Source: Bog-473 sp963791455 (GTDB lineage Bacteria > Actinomycetota > Acidimicrobiia > Acidimicrobiales > RAAP-2). Taken from it: a DNA stretch of 64,000 nucleotides. The position numbers and the translations under genes are program-made. The stretch spans positions 1,178,001 through 1,242,000 of the forward strand of contig CAWBSM010000002.1 of the NCBI GenBank assembly GCA_963791455.1, read 5' to 3'. Each line of letters starts with the position of its first letter. The first letter of the stretch is position 1. Of the stretch, positions 37,205 through 44,687 are shown in pieces. The notes beneath the pieces were generated by a model. That model was not told where the DNA came from. It was given only the letters and a program-made list of their open reading frames with translations, and made no database searches.

Positions 37205-38446
37205 ATGACGACGACGCCGCCTCTGCACGGGTTGCGGATCATTGAGTGCTCGGCCCTGGGGCCGGCCGCCATCACCACGGCCCTGGTCGACCTGGGCGCG
37301 GACGTGATCAAGGTGGAAACCCCGGCCGGGGACTACATCCGCGAGATGACCTGGCCCATCATCGAGGGGATCTCCCTCATGCACCTGCACGTCAACCGGG
37401 GCAAGCGGTCGTTGGTACTCGACCTGCGCACCGAGGCCGGCACCGGCATCTTCAAGGAGCTCGCCGCCGACGCCGACGTCGTGGTCGAAGCGATGAGGCC
37501 GGGCTCGCTGGCCCGGCGCGGCGTCGGTTTCGACGACCTGCGCGCGACGAACCCCAAGCTCGTGTTCTGCACCATCTCGGGCTACGGGATGACCGGCCCC
37601 TACCGCGACTACCCGAGCCATGGGATCGCCTACGACACCTGGGCCGGCATCGTCAAGGTCGCCACCGACGACGATGGGTTCACCTACCTGCCCGAGCACG
37701 TGTCGATCGGGATCAACGCCGGGCCGCTGTTCGGCGCCCTCGGCATTCTCGCCGCGGTCATCCGGGCCCGCACCACGGGCGAGGGCAGCCACATCGACGT
37801 CGCCCAGTCCGATGCGGCGGCGGCCCTGGACTGGTACCGCAGCGAGACCTGGAGGGCCTACGACCGACCGGAGTCCGAGGTCACCGGCAACAAGGCCGAC
37901 GGCTACGAGCGGCGGGCCCCCGGCACGGCGGGCATGGTCGAAGGGGTCCGTTACCAGGTCTACGAGACCTCGGACCACCAGCATGTCCTCTTCATGGCGT
38001 CCGAGCAGGCCTTTTGGAAGAACTTCTGTGAAGGCCTCGACCGCATGGATCTCTACGACCGCTGGCCGGGCTCGAAATATGCCGACCACGCGCGTGGTAA
38101 CCGCGAGCTCCAGGCCGAGCTGCGCGCGATCTTCGCCACCAGGACAGCCAAGGATTGGCTCGACTTCGGGGGACGGGTCAACACCCCGATCGCGCCGGTC
38201 AACACCCCCAAGACGTTGCTCGACGACCCGCAGTTCGCCGACCGCTTTTCGCTCTTGTCCACCGAGGAAGTCGGTGCGGAGCAACTCTTCACTCCGCTGC
38301 ACTTCGTCGGCGAGGACCTGCCGCACCCGGCCAAGGCGCCCACGGTCGGCCAACACACCGAGGCCGTCTTGCGCTCCGTGCTCGGATATGACGACAATCG
38401 CATCGCCGCCGCCCGGGAGGGTGGGGCATTCGGAGCCGACACGTAG
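37205..38446 (+). CDS. CaiB/BaiF CoA-transferase-family protein with altered active site
   Basis: 413 aa, ATG 37205 with GGGAGG 4 nt upstream. The class III CoA-transferase fold is clear: LHGLRIIECSALGPAAITTAL, GADVIKVETPAGD, VVVEAMRPGSLARRGVG and FCTISGYGMTGPYRDYP. The usual catalytic site reads G-D-x3-G before GALGILAA; here the same position is G169-I170, so the nucleophilic aspartate seems replaced. ARTTGEGSHIDVAQSDA is otherwise standard. The family moves CoA between carboxylic acids or racemises acyl-CoAs. It heads a pair with a Gfo/Idh oxidoreductase 28 nt downstream. Activity needs care because of the substitution. Confidence 0.85.
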   Translation: MTTTPPLHGLRIIECSALGPAAITTALVDLGADVIKVETPAGDYIREMTWPIIEGISLMHLHVNRGKRSLVLDLRTEAGTGIFKELAADADVVVEAMRPGSLARRGVGFDDLRATNPKLVFCTISGYGMTGPYRDYPSHGIAYDTWAGIVKVATDDDGFTYLPEHVSIGINAGPLFGALGILAAVIRARTTGEGSHIDVAQSDAAAALDWYRSETWRAYDRPESEVTGNKADGYERRAPGTAGMVEGVRYQVYETSDHQHVLFMASEQAFWKNFCEGLDRMDLYDRWPGSKYADHARGNRELQAELRAIFATRTAKDWLDFGGRVNTPIAPVNTPKTLLDDPQFADRFSLLSTEEVGAEQLFTPLHFVGEDLPHPAKAPTVGQHTEAVLRSVLGYDDNRIAAAREGGAFGADT

Positions 38447-38474
38447 GCGGGTCGGCGTCGCAAGGGAGGTCGTG

Positions 38475-39578
38475 ATGGAGAGGGTCCGGTTGGGCGTGCT
38501 GGGCGCCGGCAACATCGCGGCCATGAACGTGCGCGGCTATGTCGAGGATCCCCGCTGCGACGTCGTCGCCGTATGCGACAGCGACGAGGAGGTCGGTCGC
38601 CAGGCGGCCAAGGAATGGGAAGCCGCGTCCTTCTACGCCGACCTGTCGGCCATGCTCGCCGACGACTCGATCGACGCCGTCGAGGTGCTCACACCCACCC
38701 ACCTGCACCGTGACCACGTCATCGCGGCGCTCGAAGCGGGCAAGCATGTGTCCGTCCAGAAACCGGTGGCCAACTCGATCGACGACGCGCTGGAGATGAA
38801 AGCGGTGGCCGAGCGGGTCGGCCGTACCCTGCGCGTCAGCGAGTGCTTCGTCCACTATCCCCCGCTCGAGCTGGCCAAGCGCCTGGTGGCCGACGGCGCC
38901 ATCGGCAAGCCGTCCTCCCTGCGCATCCGCACCCTGGTCGGCCAGACCGATTCCGCCTTCCAAGCCGCGCTGCGTCCCGAGGGCTACGGCTGGCGCCTCG
39001 ACAAGCGGAGCCCGGGCGGCCACCTCTTCGACGACATGGTGCACAAGTACGCGATGGCGCTCTGGCTGCTCGACCTCGACATCACTTCGGTGCAGGCGGT
39101 CGTGCGGCGACGGGATCTCTTCTTCGAACCATGCGCGGTGATCTTCGAGTACGAGGACCCCGAGGTGTTGGGCATGATGGAGGTTCAGTACGCCCCGAAC
39201 TTCTACATGCGCTCGCAGTACTACGGCGCAGACGAGTTCTTCGAGATCACGGGGGACGAGGGGCAGATCTGGGTCACGCGCGCCACCGGCGAGATGCTCG
39301 ACCTCGCTCCGGTCATGTTGTTCACCGGCACCGCGCGGGAGCGCAAGACGACCGAGTTCACGGACCTCGACGCCGACTGGGGCGCCGGCTTCGTCCGCTC
39401 CTCTCAACACTTCGTCGACGCGCTGGTGCACGGGAGCCCCGCCGCCATGACCGCCACCGAGGCCACCGACGTCCTGCGGCTCTGTTTCGCCGTCTACCGG
39501 GCCGCACAGGAGGGATCGCCCGTGGACCCCCGCACCGTGACGGCCTCCGTGAGCCCTCCCGGCTGGGGAGATTGGTAG
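38475..39578 (+). CDS. Gfo/Idh/MocA-family oxidoreductase
   Basis: 367 aa from ATG 38475, with GGGAGG 5 nt upstream. The N-terminal Rossmann fold has LGVLGAGNIAAMNVRGY, an acidic strand end VVAVCDSDEE, VEVLTPTHLHRDHVIAALEAGKH in pieces, and the catalytic-lysine motif as VQKPVAN instead of the usual EKP. The C-terminal substrate domain has GGHLFDDMVHKYAMALWLLD (the HxxD/H pair) and SSQHFVDAL. These enzymes oxidise or reduce sugars, inositols or glycosides with NAD(P). It follows the CoA-transferase-like gene, an unusual pairing. Substrate unknown. Confidence 0.87.
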   Translation: MERVRLGVLGAGNIAAMNVRGYVEDPRCDVVAVCDSDEEVGRQAAKEWEAASFYADLSAMLADDSIDAVEVLTPTHLHRDHVIAALEAGKHVSVQKPVANSIDDALEMKAVAERVGRTLRVSECFVHYPPLELAKRLVADGAIGKPSSLRIRTLVGQTDSAFQAALRPEGYGWRLDKRSPGGHLFDDMVHKYAMALWLLDLDITSVQAVVRRRDLFFEPCAVIFEYEDPEVLGMMEVQYAPNFYMRSQYYGADEFFEITGDEGQIWVTRATGEMLDLAPVMLFTGTARERKTTEFTDLDADWGAGFVRSSQHFVDALVHGSPAAMTATEATDVLRLCFAVYRAAQEGSPVDPRTVTASVSPPGWGDW

Positions 39579-39590
39579 AGAACAGGCCGC

Positions 39591-40523
39591 TCACTCCCAG
39601 GGCGGCCGTCCCACCTCGATCCGCTCGAGTGAGGACCGTACGGTGCCGAAACGGCCGTCGTCCGCCGACCACTGATGCCGCGCCTCCGAGATCTCTTCGC
39701 GCGTGCGGGCGACGAAGTTCCACCACATGAGGACGGGCTCGGGGAACGGGACGCCACCGAGCAGGAGGACGCGGGCCGGGGCGCTGACGTCGAACTGGCA
39801 CTCGTGGCGCCCGCGGCCCAGATAGGCGAGGACGCCGGGCTCCACCGCCTGCCCGTCGACCGACACGGATCCCTCCAGCACGACGAGCGCGTGCTCGTAG
39901 TCGTCGTGCAGCGGGACGAGGACCCCCGGTCGTCGCAGGGTGAGCTCGACGCCCACGTGTTCCGTGTCGCGTCGGGCCGAGGACTCGAGCCCGGCGAACT
40001 CACCCACGAGGACGGTGGCCCGCGCGCCCTCCAGCTCGGTCCGCGGAAGGTCCTCGTGGTGCTCGAAACCCGGCGCGCCGTCGCGGGTCCCCTGGGGCTG
40101 GGCCACCCAGAGCTGGACCCCGTGCAACACGCCCCCGACCAGGCCGGGATCCTCCTCGGCGTGAGCCACGCCGTGCCCGGCCGTCATCAGATTCAGCTGA
40201 CCCGGTCGGATGAGCTGTTCGGAGCCGAGGCTGTCGCGATGCAGCAGCCCCCCGGACACCAACCAGGTCACGGTCTGCAGGCCCATGTGGGGATGGGGCC
40301 CGATGCCGACGGACCCCGCGGCGCGCACCGGGACGGGGCCAACAAGGTCCGCGAAGCACCACGCTCCGACGGTGCGTCTTGGCCGATGCGGGAGCACCCG
40401 GCGCACGGGAAGCGAACCGACCTGGGTCGCTCGCCCGACTTCGAGCTCGAGGACCGGGCCGGGCGCTCCGTCTTGTCCCCCGGCGGCGGGCAGCGCATCG
40501 TCGGTGGCGACAGGCCCGCTCAT
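39591..40523 (-). CDS. Pirin family protein
   Basis: 310 aa, ATG 40523 behind GAAGGGAG. Two cupin halves are visible. The N-terminal metal site is GIGPHPHMGLQTVTWLVSGG and HRDSLGSEQLIRPGQLNLM, followed by AGHGVAHAEE. The C-terminal half has VPLHDDYEHALVVLEGSV and LLLGGVPFPEPVLMWWNFV, the most conserved pirin segment. The bacterial proteins are iron-binding cupins; some act as quercetinases and others as redox-sensing partners. Regulation of central metabolism has been reported for some members. It is tail to tail with the Gfo/Idh gene (12-nt gap) and divergent from the GNAT gene. Confidence 0.9.
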   Translation of the reverse strand: MSGPVATDDALPAAGGQDGAPGPVLELEVGRATQVGSLPVRRVLPHRPRRTVGAWCFADLVGPVPVRAAGSVGIGPHPHMGLQTVTWLVSGGLLHRDSLGSEQLIRPGQLNLMTAGHGVAHAEEDPGLVGGVLHGVQLWVAQPQGTRDGAPGFEHHEDLPRTELEGARATVLVGEFAGLESSARRDTEHVGVELTLRRPGVLVPLHDDYEHALVVLEGSVSVDGQAVEPGVLAYLGRGRHECQFDVSAPARVLLLGGVPFPEPVLMWWNFVARTREEISEARHQWSADDGRFGTVRSSLERIEVGRPPWE

Positions 40524-40581
40524 CTCTCCCTTCTACACCTCTAGGGTGGCACCCGACGCCGACGACTCCGGAGGTCTGCCC

Positions 40582-40938
40582 ATGACAACTCCCGCCGACG
40601 ACGTGGAGGTCGTCGACGTTCCCGCAGAGAGCCGTTTCGTGCTTCGCCGGGCCGGCGCGGAAGCGGCGGCGGGCGCGGAGGCGGAGTTGGTGTACCACCT
40701 CCACGGCGACCGCCTCGTGCTGATCCACACCGAGGTCCCCGACGAGCTCGCCGGGCACGGCATCGGCGGACGCCTCGTCGAGGCGGCAGTCGGCCGGGCC
40801 CGGGCCAACCAATTGACGCTCGTCCCGTGGTGTCCCTTTGCCCGTCGTTGGCTACGGAACCACCGCGATGCGGTGGCGGACCTCGCCATCGACTGGGAGT
40901 CAGCACCGACGTCGATGGACCGTGGGGGTGCCCCGTGA
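40582..40938 (+). CDS. Small GNAT-family N-acetyltransferase (YjdJ type)
   Basis: 118 aa, ATG 40582 with GGAGG 7 nt upstream. It has the reduced GNAT core of the PF14542-type: strand ELVYHLHGDRLVLIHTEVP, the acetyl-CoA loop GHGIGGRLVEAAVGRARANQ in shortened form, and VPWCPFARRWLRNH. Members are small predicted acetyltransferases with unknown acceptors. Its stop overlaps the start of the next gene by 4 nt (GTGA), so they are translationally coupled. Confidence 0.85.
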   Translation: MTTPADDVEVVDVPAESRFVLRRAGAEAAAGAEAELVYHLHGDRLVLIHTEVPDELAGHGIGGRLVEAAVGRARANQLTLVPWCPFARRWLRNHRDAVADLAIDWESAPTSMDRGGAP

Positions 40939-41360
40939 CCAGAGCCGACGAGAACCGCGCCGTGATAGAGGAGTTCTGGGGCGACCTCTACCGACAGGAC
41001 CTCGAAAGCCTGGTGGCTCGCTTCGATCCCGAAGGCGAGTACACCGACGTCTCGACCCCCGACGACGACGTGGCGCGCGGTCCCGCCGAGATCACCAGCC
41101 GCCTGACCCTGGCGTTCGGCAAGTTGTCCGGGCTGCGCGACGAGCGGCGGCATCTGGTCGCCGGCGACGACGTCGTGATGACAGAGCACGTCGAGCACTG
41201 GGAATGGCCAACGGGAGAGACGATGGCCCTCCCCGTCGCATCCGTGCACGAACTGCGCGGCGGAAGGATCACCCGGTGGTGCGACTACTGGGACATGAAC
41301 ATCCTCACGACCGCGGCTCCCCAGTGGTGGTTCGATCACGTCCTGCAGGGATGGAAGTGA
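40935..41360 (+). CDS. SnoaL / limonene-epoxide-hydrolase-like NTF2 protein
   Basis: 141 aa, start GTG overlapping the GNAT stop. The NTF2 cone fold is evident: VIEEFWGDLYRQDLESLVARF, YTDVSTPDDDVARGPAEI, RRHLVAGDDVVMTEHVEHWEW and ITRWCDYWDMNIL. The D-R-D type catalytic residues of limonene-1,2-epoxide hydrolase may correspond to D in YTDVS, R in HELRGGRI and D in CDYWD, which supports a hydrolase rather than a pure binder, but this is inferred. A low-GC gap with repeats follows its stop. Confidence 0.8.
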   Translation: MTRADENRAVIEEFWGDLYRQDLESLVARFDPEGEYTDVSTPDDDVARGPAEITSRLTLAFGKLSGLRDERRHLVAGDDVVMTEHVEHWEWPTGETMALPVASVHELRGGRITRWCDYWDMNILTTAAPQWWFDHVLQGWK

Positions 41361-41412
41361 GCTCGAGGACTGGGCGAGTCTCCCGGGGATCCTGGGTGGG
41401 CGTATATGGAGA

Positions 41413-41463
41413 CTTCCGTAATTGACCCCTTTATGGAGGGATATCCCCATTAGCCTTCCGTAA
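41413..41463. repeat. AT-rich intergenic block with repeated CTTCCGTAA
   Basis: CTTCCGTAA occurs at 41413-41421 and 41455-41463, 42 bp apart (four helical turns). Each copy follows a TATGGAG-type heptamer, and between them lies the palindrome GGGATATCCC (41438-41447). The 188-bp gap (41361-41548) between two convergent gene ends is clearly lower in GC than the rest of the window. It holds no gene. Confidence 0.55.
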
Positions 41464-41548
41464 CTCGCAAGTCTTGGAGGTTTTCGTATACAGCCGCGGA
41501 CGGTGTCCCGCCAGTCCGAGCGGGCTCCCAGCCCCCGGGGGGTTCGGG

Positions 41549-41971
41549 TCATCGAGGCCGAGGCGCCGCGGGGTCGGGCAAGAAGCTGAAGCGCACGTGA
41601 CGTCGCGGATTGTCCACGTTGAGATCCACCAGCACGAGCGACTGCCAGGTCCCGAGCGCGACCTGGCCTGCCAGCACGGGCAGGGTGACGGACGGGCCGA
41701 CGAGAGCGGGCAAGAGGTGGTCCGCGCCGTGCCCCGGCGATCCGTGGGAGTGCCGGTAGCGGCCGTCGCGGGGCAAGACCCGCTCAAGCAAGGCCAGAAG
41801 GTCGGCATCGGACCCCGAGCCGGTCTCCATGAGGGCCAAGCCGGCCGTGGCGTGCGGCACGAACGCGTTCACCAGGCCGTCTCCGCGTCCGGCGCAGAAT
41901 CGCTCCAACTGCCGCGTGAGGTCGACGATCCGCTCCCCGGACGTGTTGACGTCGATCTCAACGGTCTGCAT
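41549..41971 (-). CDS. YjbQ/UPF0047 family protein (secondary thiamine-phosphate synthase type)
   Basis: 140 aa from ATG 41971, with GAGG 5 nt upstream. The family signature is complete: FVPHATAGLALMETGSGSD with its buried histidine, HSHGSPGHGADHLLPALVGPS, and TWQSLVLVDLNVDNPRRHVRF. The conserved His/Asp/Glu residues form a metal-like site. The protein is widespread; weak thiamine-phosphate synthase activity has been reported for E. coli YjbQ, but the main role is unsettled. Upstream lie a tandem 12-bp repeat and an inverted repeat. Confidence 0.9.
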   Translation of the reverse strand: MQTVEIDVNTSGERIVDLTRQLERFCAGRGDGLVNAFVPHATAGLALMETGSGSDADLLALLERVLPRDGRYRHSHGSPGHGADHLLPALVGPSVTLPVLAGQVALGTWQSLVLVDLNVDNPRRHVRFSFLPDPAAPRPR

Positions 41972-41979
41972 CGTCGCCT

Positions 41980-42003
41980 CAGTCTGCCCCCCAGTCTGCC
42001 CCG
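41980..42003. repeat. Tandem 12-bp repeat before yjbQ-like gene
   Basis: CAGTCTGCCCC occurs twice in tandem (41980-41990 and 41992-42002) with a single base between. It lies immediately upstream of the YjbQ ribosome-binding region on the minus strand. Confidence 0.6.
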
Positions 42004-42006
42004 GAA

Positions 42007-42035
42007 GAGCGATCAGTTCTCCTCGTTGATCGCTC
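42007..42035 (-). promoter_or_regulatory. 29-bp inverted repeat between alpha/beta hydrolase and YjbQ genes
   Basis: GAGCGATCA and TGATCGCTC are perfect 9-bp arms around an 11-base loop, which reads ACGAGGAGAAC on the minus strand. It lies 40 bp after the hydrolase stop and 36 bp before the YjbQ start. It may end hydrolase transcription or act as an operator; no T-run follows. Confidence 0.5.
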
Positions 42036-42075
42036 GGCGGCCCTCGGCAGCCGCTCGGGCGCGTCAGCTCGGGTG

Positions 42076-42852
42076 TCAGGTGTGGGCGAAAAACTCGATC
42101 AGGTGCCGGGCGACCTCGTCCGCGTGCGTCAGGATGCCGATGTGCCCGGCGCCAGCGACCTCGTGGTACTCGCACCCCGGGATCACCTGGGCCGCCGCAG
42201 TGGCTTCACGCGGCGGCGAGTCGACGTCGTGCTCGAACGCCAGCACGAGGCAGGGGACGCGCACCTCGGGCCAGCGCGTCGTGCGGACAGGATCGGTCGA
42301 CCACGCCAGCGCGGCCTCGTACTGGCCCAGGCGCCCGGGGTTCGGCCAGACCGGTAACTCATCCATCAGCGAGAGCCACGTACTGACGACCTCGGAGTCC
42401 TGGATGTCGGCGATGGGCAGGTACCGCAGGGTCTGGGTGGCGTAGTAGAGCGGCGGCAGGTCGTAGTCCAGGCGGGCCAGGTCGCGCTCGACCGTGGTGA
42501 TGGCGATCTCCCAAGCCGTTGGCTTGTTCGCGCTCCCCATGAGCGCGGCGCCGCGCACACGTTCGGGGTGGTCGAGCACCAGCATCTCGGCGATCCACCC
42601 GCCCATGGAGTGTCCGGCGACGCGCACGGGATCGCCCCAGCCGAGGTGGTCGAGCAGGGCCACGGCGTCGTCGACCATGACGTCGACGCTGTACGGCGCG
42701 GGCGGCGAGGAGGACGGCGCGACCCCGCGATTGTCGAAGGTCGCCACGGTGTACCCGGCGGCCGCCAGGGCCGGGACCAAGGACAGGTGCCAGGCCGCGG
42801 CCGGCTGGCCACAGCCGGCGACGAGTAGGAGCGGTTCGCCGCTGCCGGTCAC
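42076..42852 (-). CDS. Alpha/beta hydrolase (real start probably ATC at 42894)
   Basis: 258 aa from the first standard start, GTG 42852. The fold opens EPLLLVAGCGQPAAAWHLS (oxyanion loop), then FDNRGVAPSS, nucleophile elbow VAGHSMGGWIAEM with the serine, acid in VLAFEHDVDSPP and HEVAGAGHIGI with the histidine. It is typical of small lactonases, haloperoxidase-like and ester hydrolases. GTG 42852 has no ribosome site and lacks the first strand (SANGATLSYD) that such proteins need. Reading further upstream gives IPEVSANGATLSYDVTGSG, beginning at ATC 42892-42894 exactly 6 nt after GGAGG. The overlap with the dehydratase end would then be 8 nt. Confidence 0.87.
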   Translation of the reverse strand: MTGSGEPLLLVAGCGQPAAAWHLSLVPALAAAGYTVATFDNRGVAPSSSPPAPYSVDVMVDDAVALLDHLGWGDPVRVAGHSMGGWIAEMLVLDHPERVRGAALMGSANKPTAWEIAITTVERDLARLDYDLPPLYYATQTLRYLPIADIQDSEVVSTWLSLMDELPVWPNPGRLGQYEAALAWSTDPVRTTRWPEVRVPCLVLAFEHDVDSPPREATAAAQVIPGCEYHEVAGAGHIGILTHADEVARHLIEFFAHT

Positions 42853-42886
42853 GTCGTAGCTGAGGGTGGCGCCGTTTGCGCTGACC

Positions 42887-43852
42887 TCAGGGATGGAGCA
42901 CCTCCGACAGGAGACTCGGCGCCACGTTGCGCCCGGTCAGGAGTACGACCGTCTGCTTCCCGTCCGCGGCGGGGGTCACCACGCCGGCCCGGAGAGCGGC
43001 GAGGCCGACGGCTCCGGCGCCCTCGAGCACGAGACCCATCTTGGTGGCCGAGAACGCCATGGCGGAGCGGATGTCGGCCTCGCTCACGGTGAGGACCTGC
43101 ACTCCGTGCGCGAGCGCGATGGCGACCGTGACCGCGCCCGGCTCGAGGTTGCCGGCCAACCCGTCGGCCACCGTCGGCTCGACGTCGATCGGCACGATCG
43201 CGCCCGCGGCCAGGGCGGTACTCATGGAGGGCGATGCCTCGGACTCGACCCCGACCACTCGTACCGGCACCCCGGTCCCCTCGAGGCCGAGAATGACGCC
43301 GGCGAGCAGCCCTCCTCCCCCGCACGGGACGACAACGGTGCCGAGGTTCGGCACCTGCTCGACCAATTCCCGGACGACCGTCGACTGCCCGGCGATCACT
43401 TCGGGATCGTTGTAGGGCGACACGTAGCGACTCCCGTCGCGCGCGGCCAACTCGAGCGCGTGCGTCTCGGCGTCGCGATAGCCCTCGCCGTGAAGGACCA
43501 GGCGCAGGTCGTACTGTTGCAGCGCCGACACCTTGGCCGCCGAGGCGCCCGTGGGCACGACGACGGTGACTCGGGCGCCGAGCTTCGACGCCGCGTAGGC
43601 GAGGCCGAGCCCATGATTCCCCGCCGACGACGCGACCACAGCACGGCCGGGCTCCTCCTCCAGCGTGGCCGACACCGCTGCCAGGCCGCCGCGCACCTTG
43701 AACGAGCCGGTGGGCTGGACCGTCTCGACTTTGACCGACACCGTTGGCCCGAGCTGCGGGCCGCCCACCACCGGCGTCACGGCGAGGAACCGCCGCACCG
43801 CCTTCCACGCCGCCTCCATGTGGGCCGGACCGGGGGGAACGACATCGCGCAC
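42887..43852 (-). CDS. Threonine/serine dehydratase-like PLP enzyme
   Basis: 321 aa from GTG 43852; ATG 43819 is an alternative. Fold type II PLP markers are present: the Schiff-base lysine in QPTGSFKVRGGLAA, SSAGNHGLGLAYAA for the cofactor ring, VPTGASAAKVSALQQYD, PCGGGGLLAGVILGLE for the phosphate, and VGVESEASPSM. No regulatory ACT domain follows, so it belongs with catabolic threonine dehydratase/serine racemase types that yield 2-oxobutyrate or pyruvate. CAGACT lies 6 nt before the GTG. Its last codons carry the ribosome site of the next gene. It is divergent from the NagB-like gene by 30 bp. Confidence 0.9.
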   Translation of the reverse strand: MRDVVPPGPAHMEAAWKAVRRFLAVTPVVGGPQLGPTVSVKVETVQPTGSFKVRGGLAAVSATLEEEPGRAVVASSAGNHGLGLAYAASKLGARVTVVVPTGASAAKVSALQQYDLRLVLHGEGYRDAETHALELAARDGSRYVSPYNDPEVIAGQSTVVRELVEQVPNLGTVVVPCGGGGLLAGVILGLEGTGVPVRVVGVESEASPSMSTALAAGAIVPIDVEPTVADGLAGNLEPGAVTVAIALAHGVQVLTVSEADIRSAMAFSATKMGLVLEGAGAVGLAALRAGVVTPAADGKQTVVLLTGRNVAPSLLSEVLHP

Positions 43853-43882
43853 CGGTCCAGTCTGACCGAGGCGGAGCCTGGC

Positions 43883-44665
43883 ATGCTGAGCACAATGCGG
43901 ACAGGGACCCGGAGGGTCGACGGCGCAACCGTGCGCGTCCATGACGACGGAGCTGCGCTGGCGCGGGCGGCTGCCGACGAGGCTCTCGACGTCATGCGTG
44001 CCGCCGTCGCGTCCCGCGGCGTGGCCCACGTGATGTTCGCCACCGGAAACTCCCAGCTGGCCTTCGTGCACCACCTGGTGGAGGAGACCGCCGGGGTCCC
44101 CTGGTCCGACACCGTGGTCTTCCACATGGACGAGTACGTCGGAGTCGGACCGGACCATCCCGCCGGCTTCCAGCGCTGGATCCGCCAACGCATTGTCGAG
44201 CCGGCCCATCCGAGAGCCGCCTACTACGTGGACGGGCTGGGTGATCCCGAGGCCGAGTGCCTGCGCTACAGCGACCTACTGCGACACCACCCGCTCGACC
44301 TGTGCTGCGTCGGCATCGGGGAGAACGGACACCTTGCCTTCAACGATCCGCCGGTGGCCGACTTCGCCGATCCGCGCGACGTCAAGGTGGTCGAGCTCGA
44401 GACCACCTGCCGCCGGCAGCAGGTGAACGAAGGGCACTTTGCCCGACTGGACGCCGTTCCGACCGATGCCATCACCGTGACCGTCCCGGCGCTCTTGCGC
44501 GCCGGGCGGGTGCTCGCCATCGTGCCCGAAGCGCGCAAGGCGGAGCCGGTGCGCGCCGCGCTGACCGGACCGATCTCCCCTTCCTGCCCCGCGTCGGCCC
44601 TGCGGACGATCGCGCACGCCACCATCCACCTGGACCCCGACTCGGCGCGCCTGCTCCCCGACTGA
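43883..44665 (+). CDS. nagB: Glucosamine-6-phosphate deaminase-like isomerase
   Basis: 260 aa, ATG 43883 with GGAG 6 nt upstream (M5 is an alternative). NagB motifs are in place: MFATGNSQLAFVHHLVEE (phosphate loop, with N rather than the usual S/T-P order), VVFHMDEYVGV (D83, E84), VGIGENGHLAFNDPP (H150 ring-opening base) and VELETTCRRQQV. It would convert glucosamine-6-phosphate to fructose-6-phosphate plus ammonia in the cytosol. No N-acetylglucosamine deacetylase or transporter lies nearby, so a relative acting on another sugar phosphate cannot be excluded. Confidence 0.85.
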   Translation: MLSTMRTGTRRVDGATVRVHDDGAALARAAADEALDVMRAAVASRGVAHVMFATGNSQLAFVHHLVEETAGVPWSDTVVFHMDEYVGVGPDHPAGFQRWIRQRIVEPAHPRAAYYVDGLGDPEAECLRYSDLLRHHPLDLCCVGIGENGHLAFNDPPVADFADPRDVKVVELETTCRRQQVNEGHFARLDAVPTDAITVTVPALLRAGRVLAIVPEARKAEPVRAALTGPISPSCPASALRTIAHATIHLDPDSARLLPD

Positions 44666-44687
44666 GGGCCGTCGGGGCGATCGGCAT

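Noticed and set aside
40544..40554. GGGTGGCACCC palindrome between pirin and GNAT genes as an operator
   Set aside because: Short and GC-only; no repeat of it and no regulator nearby.
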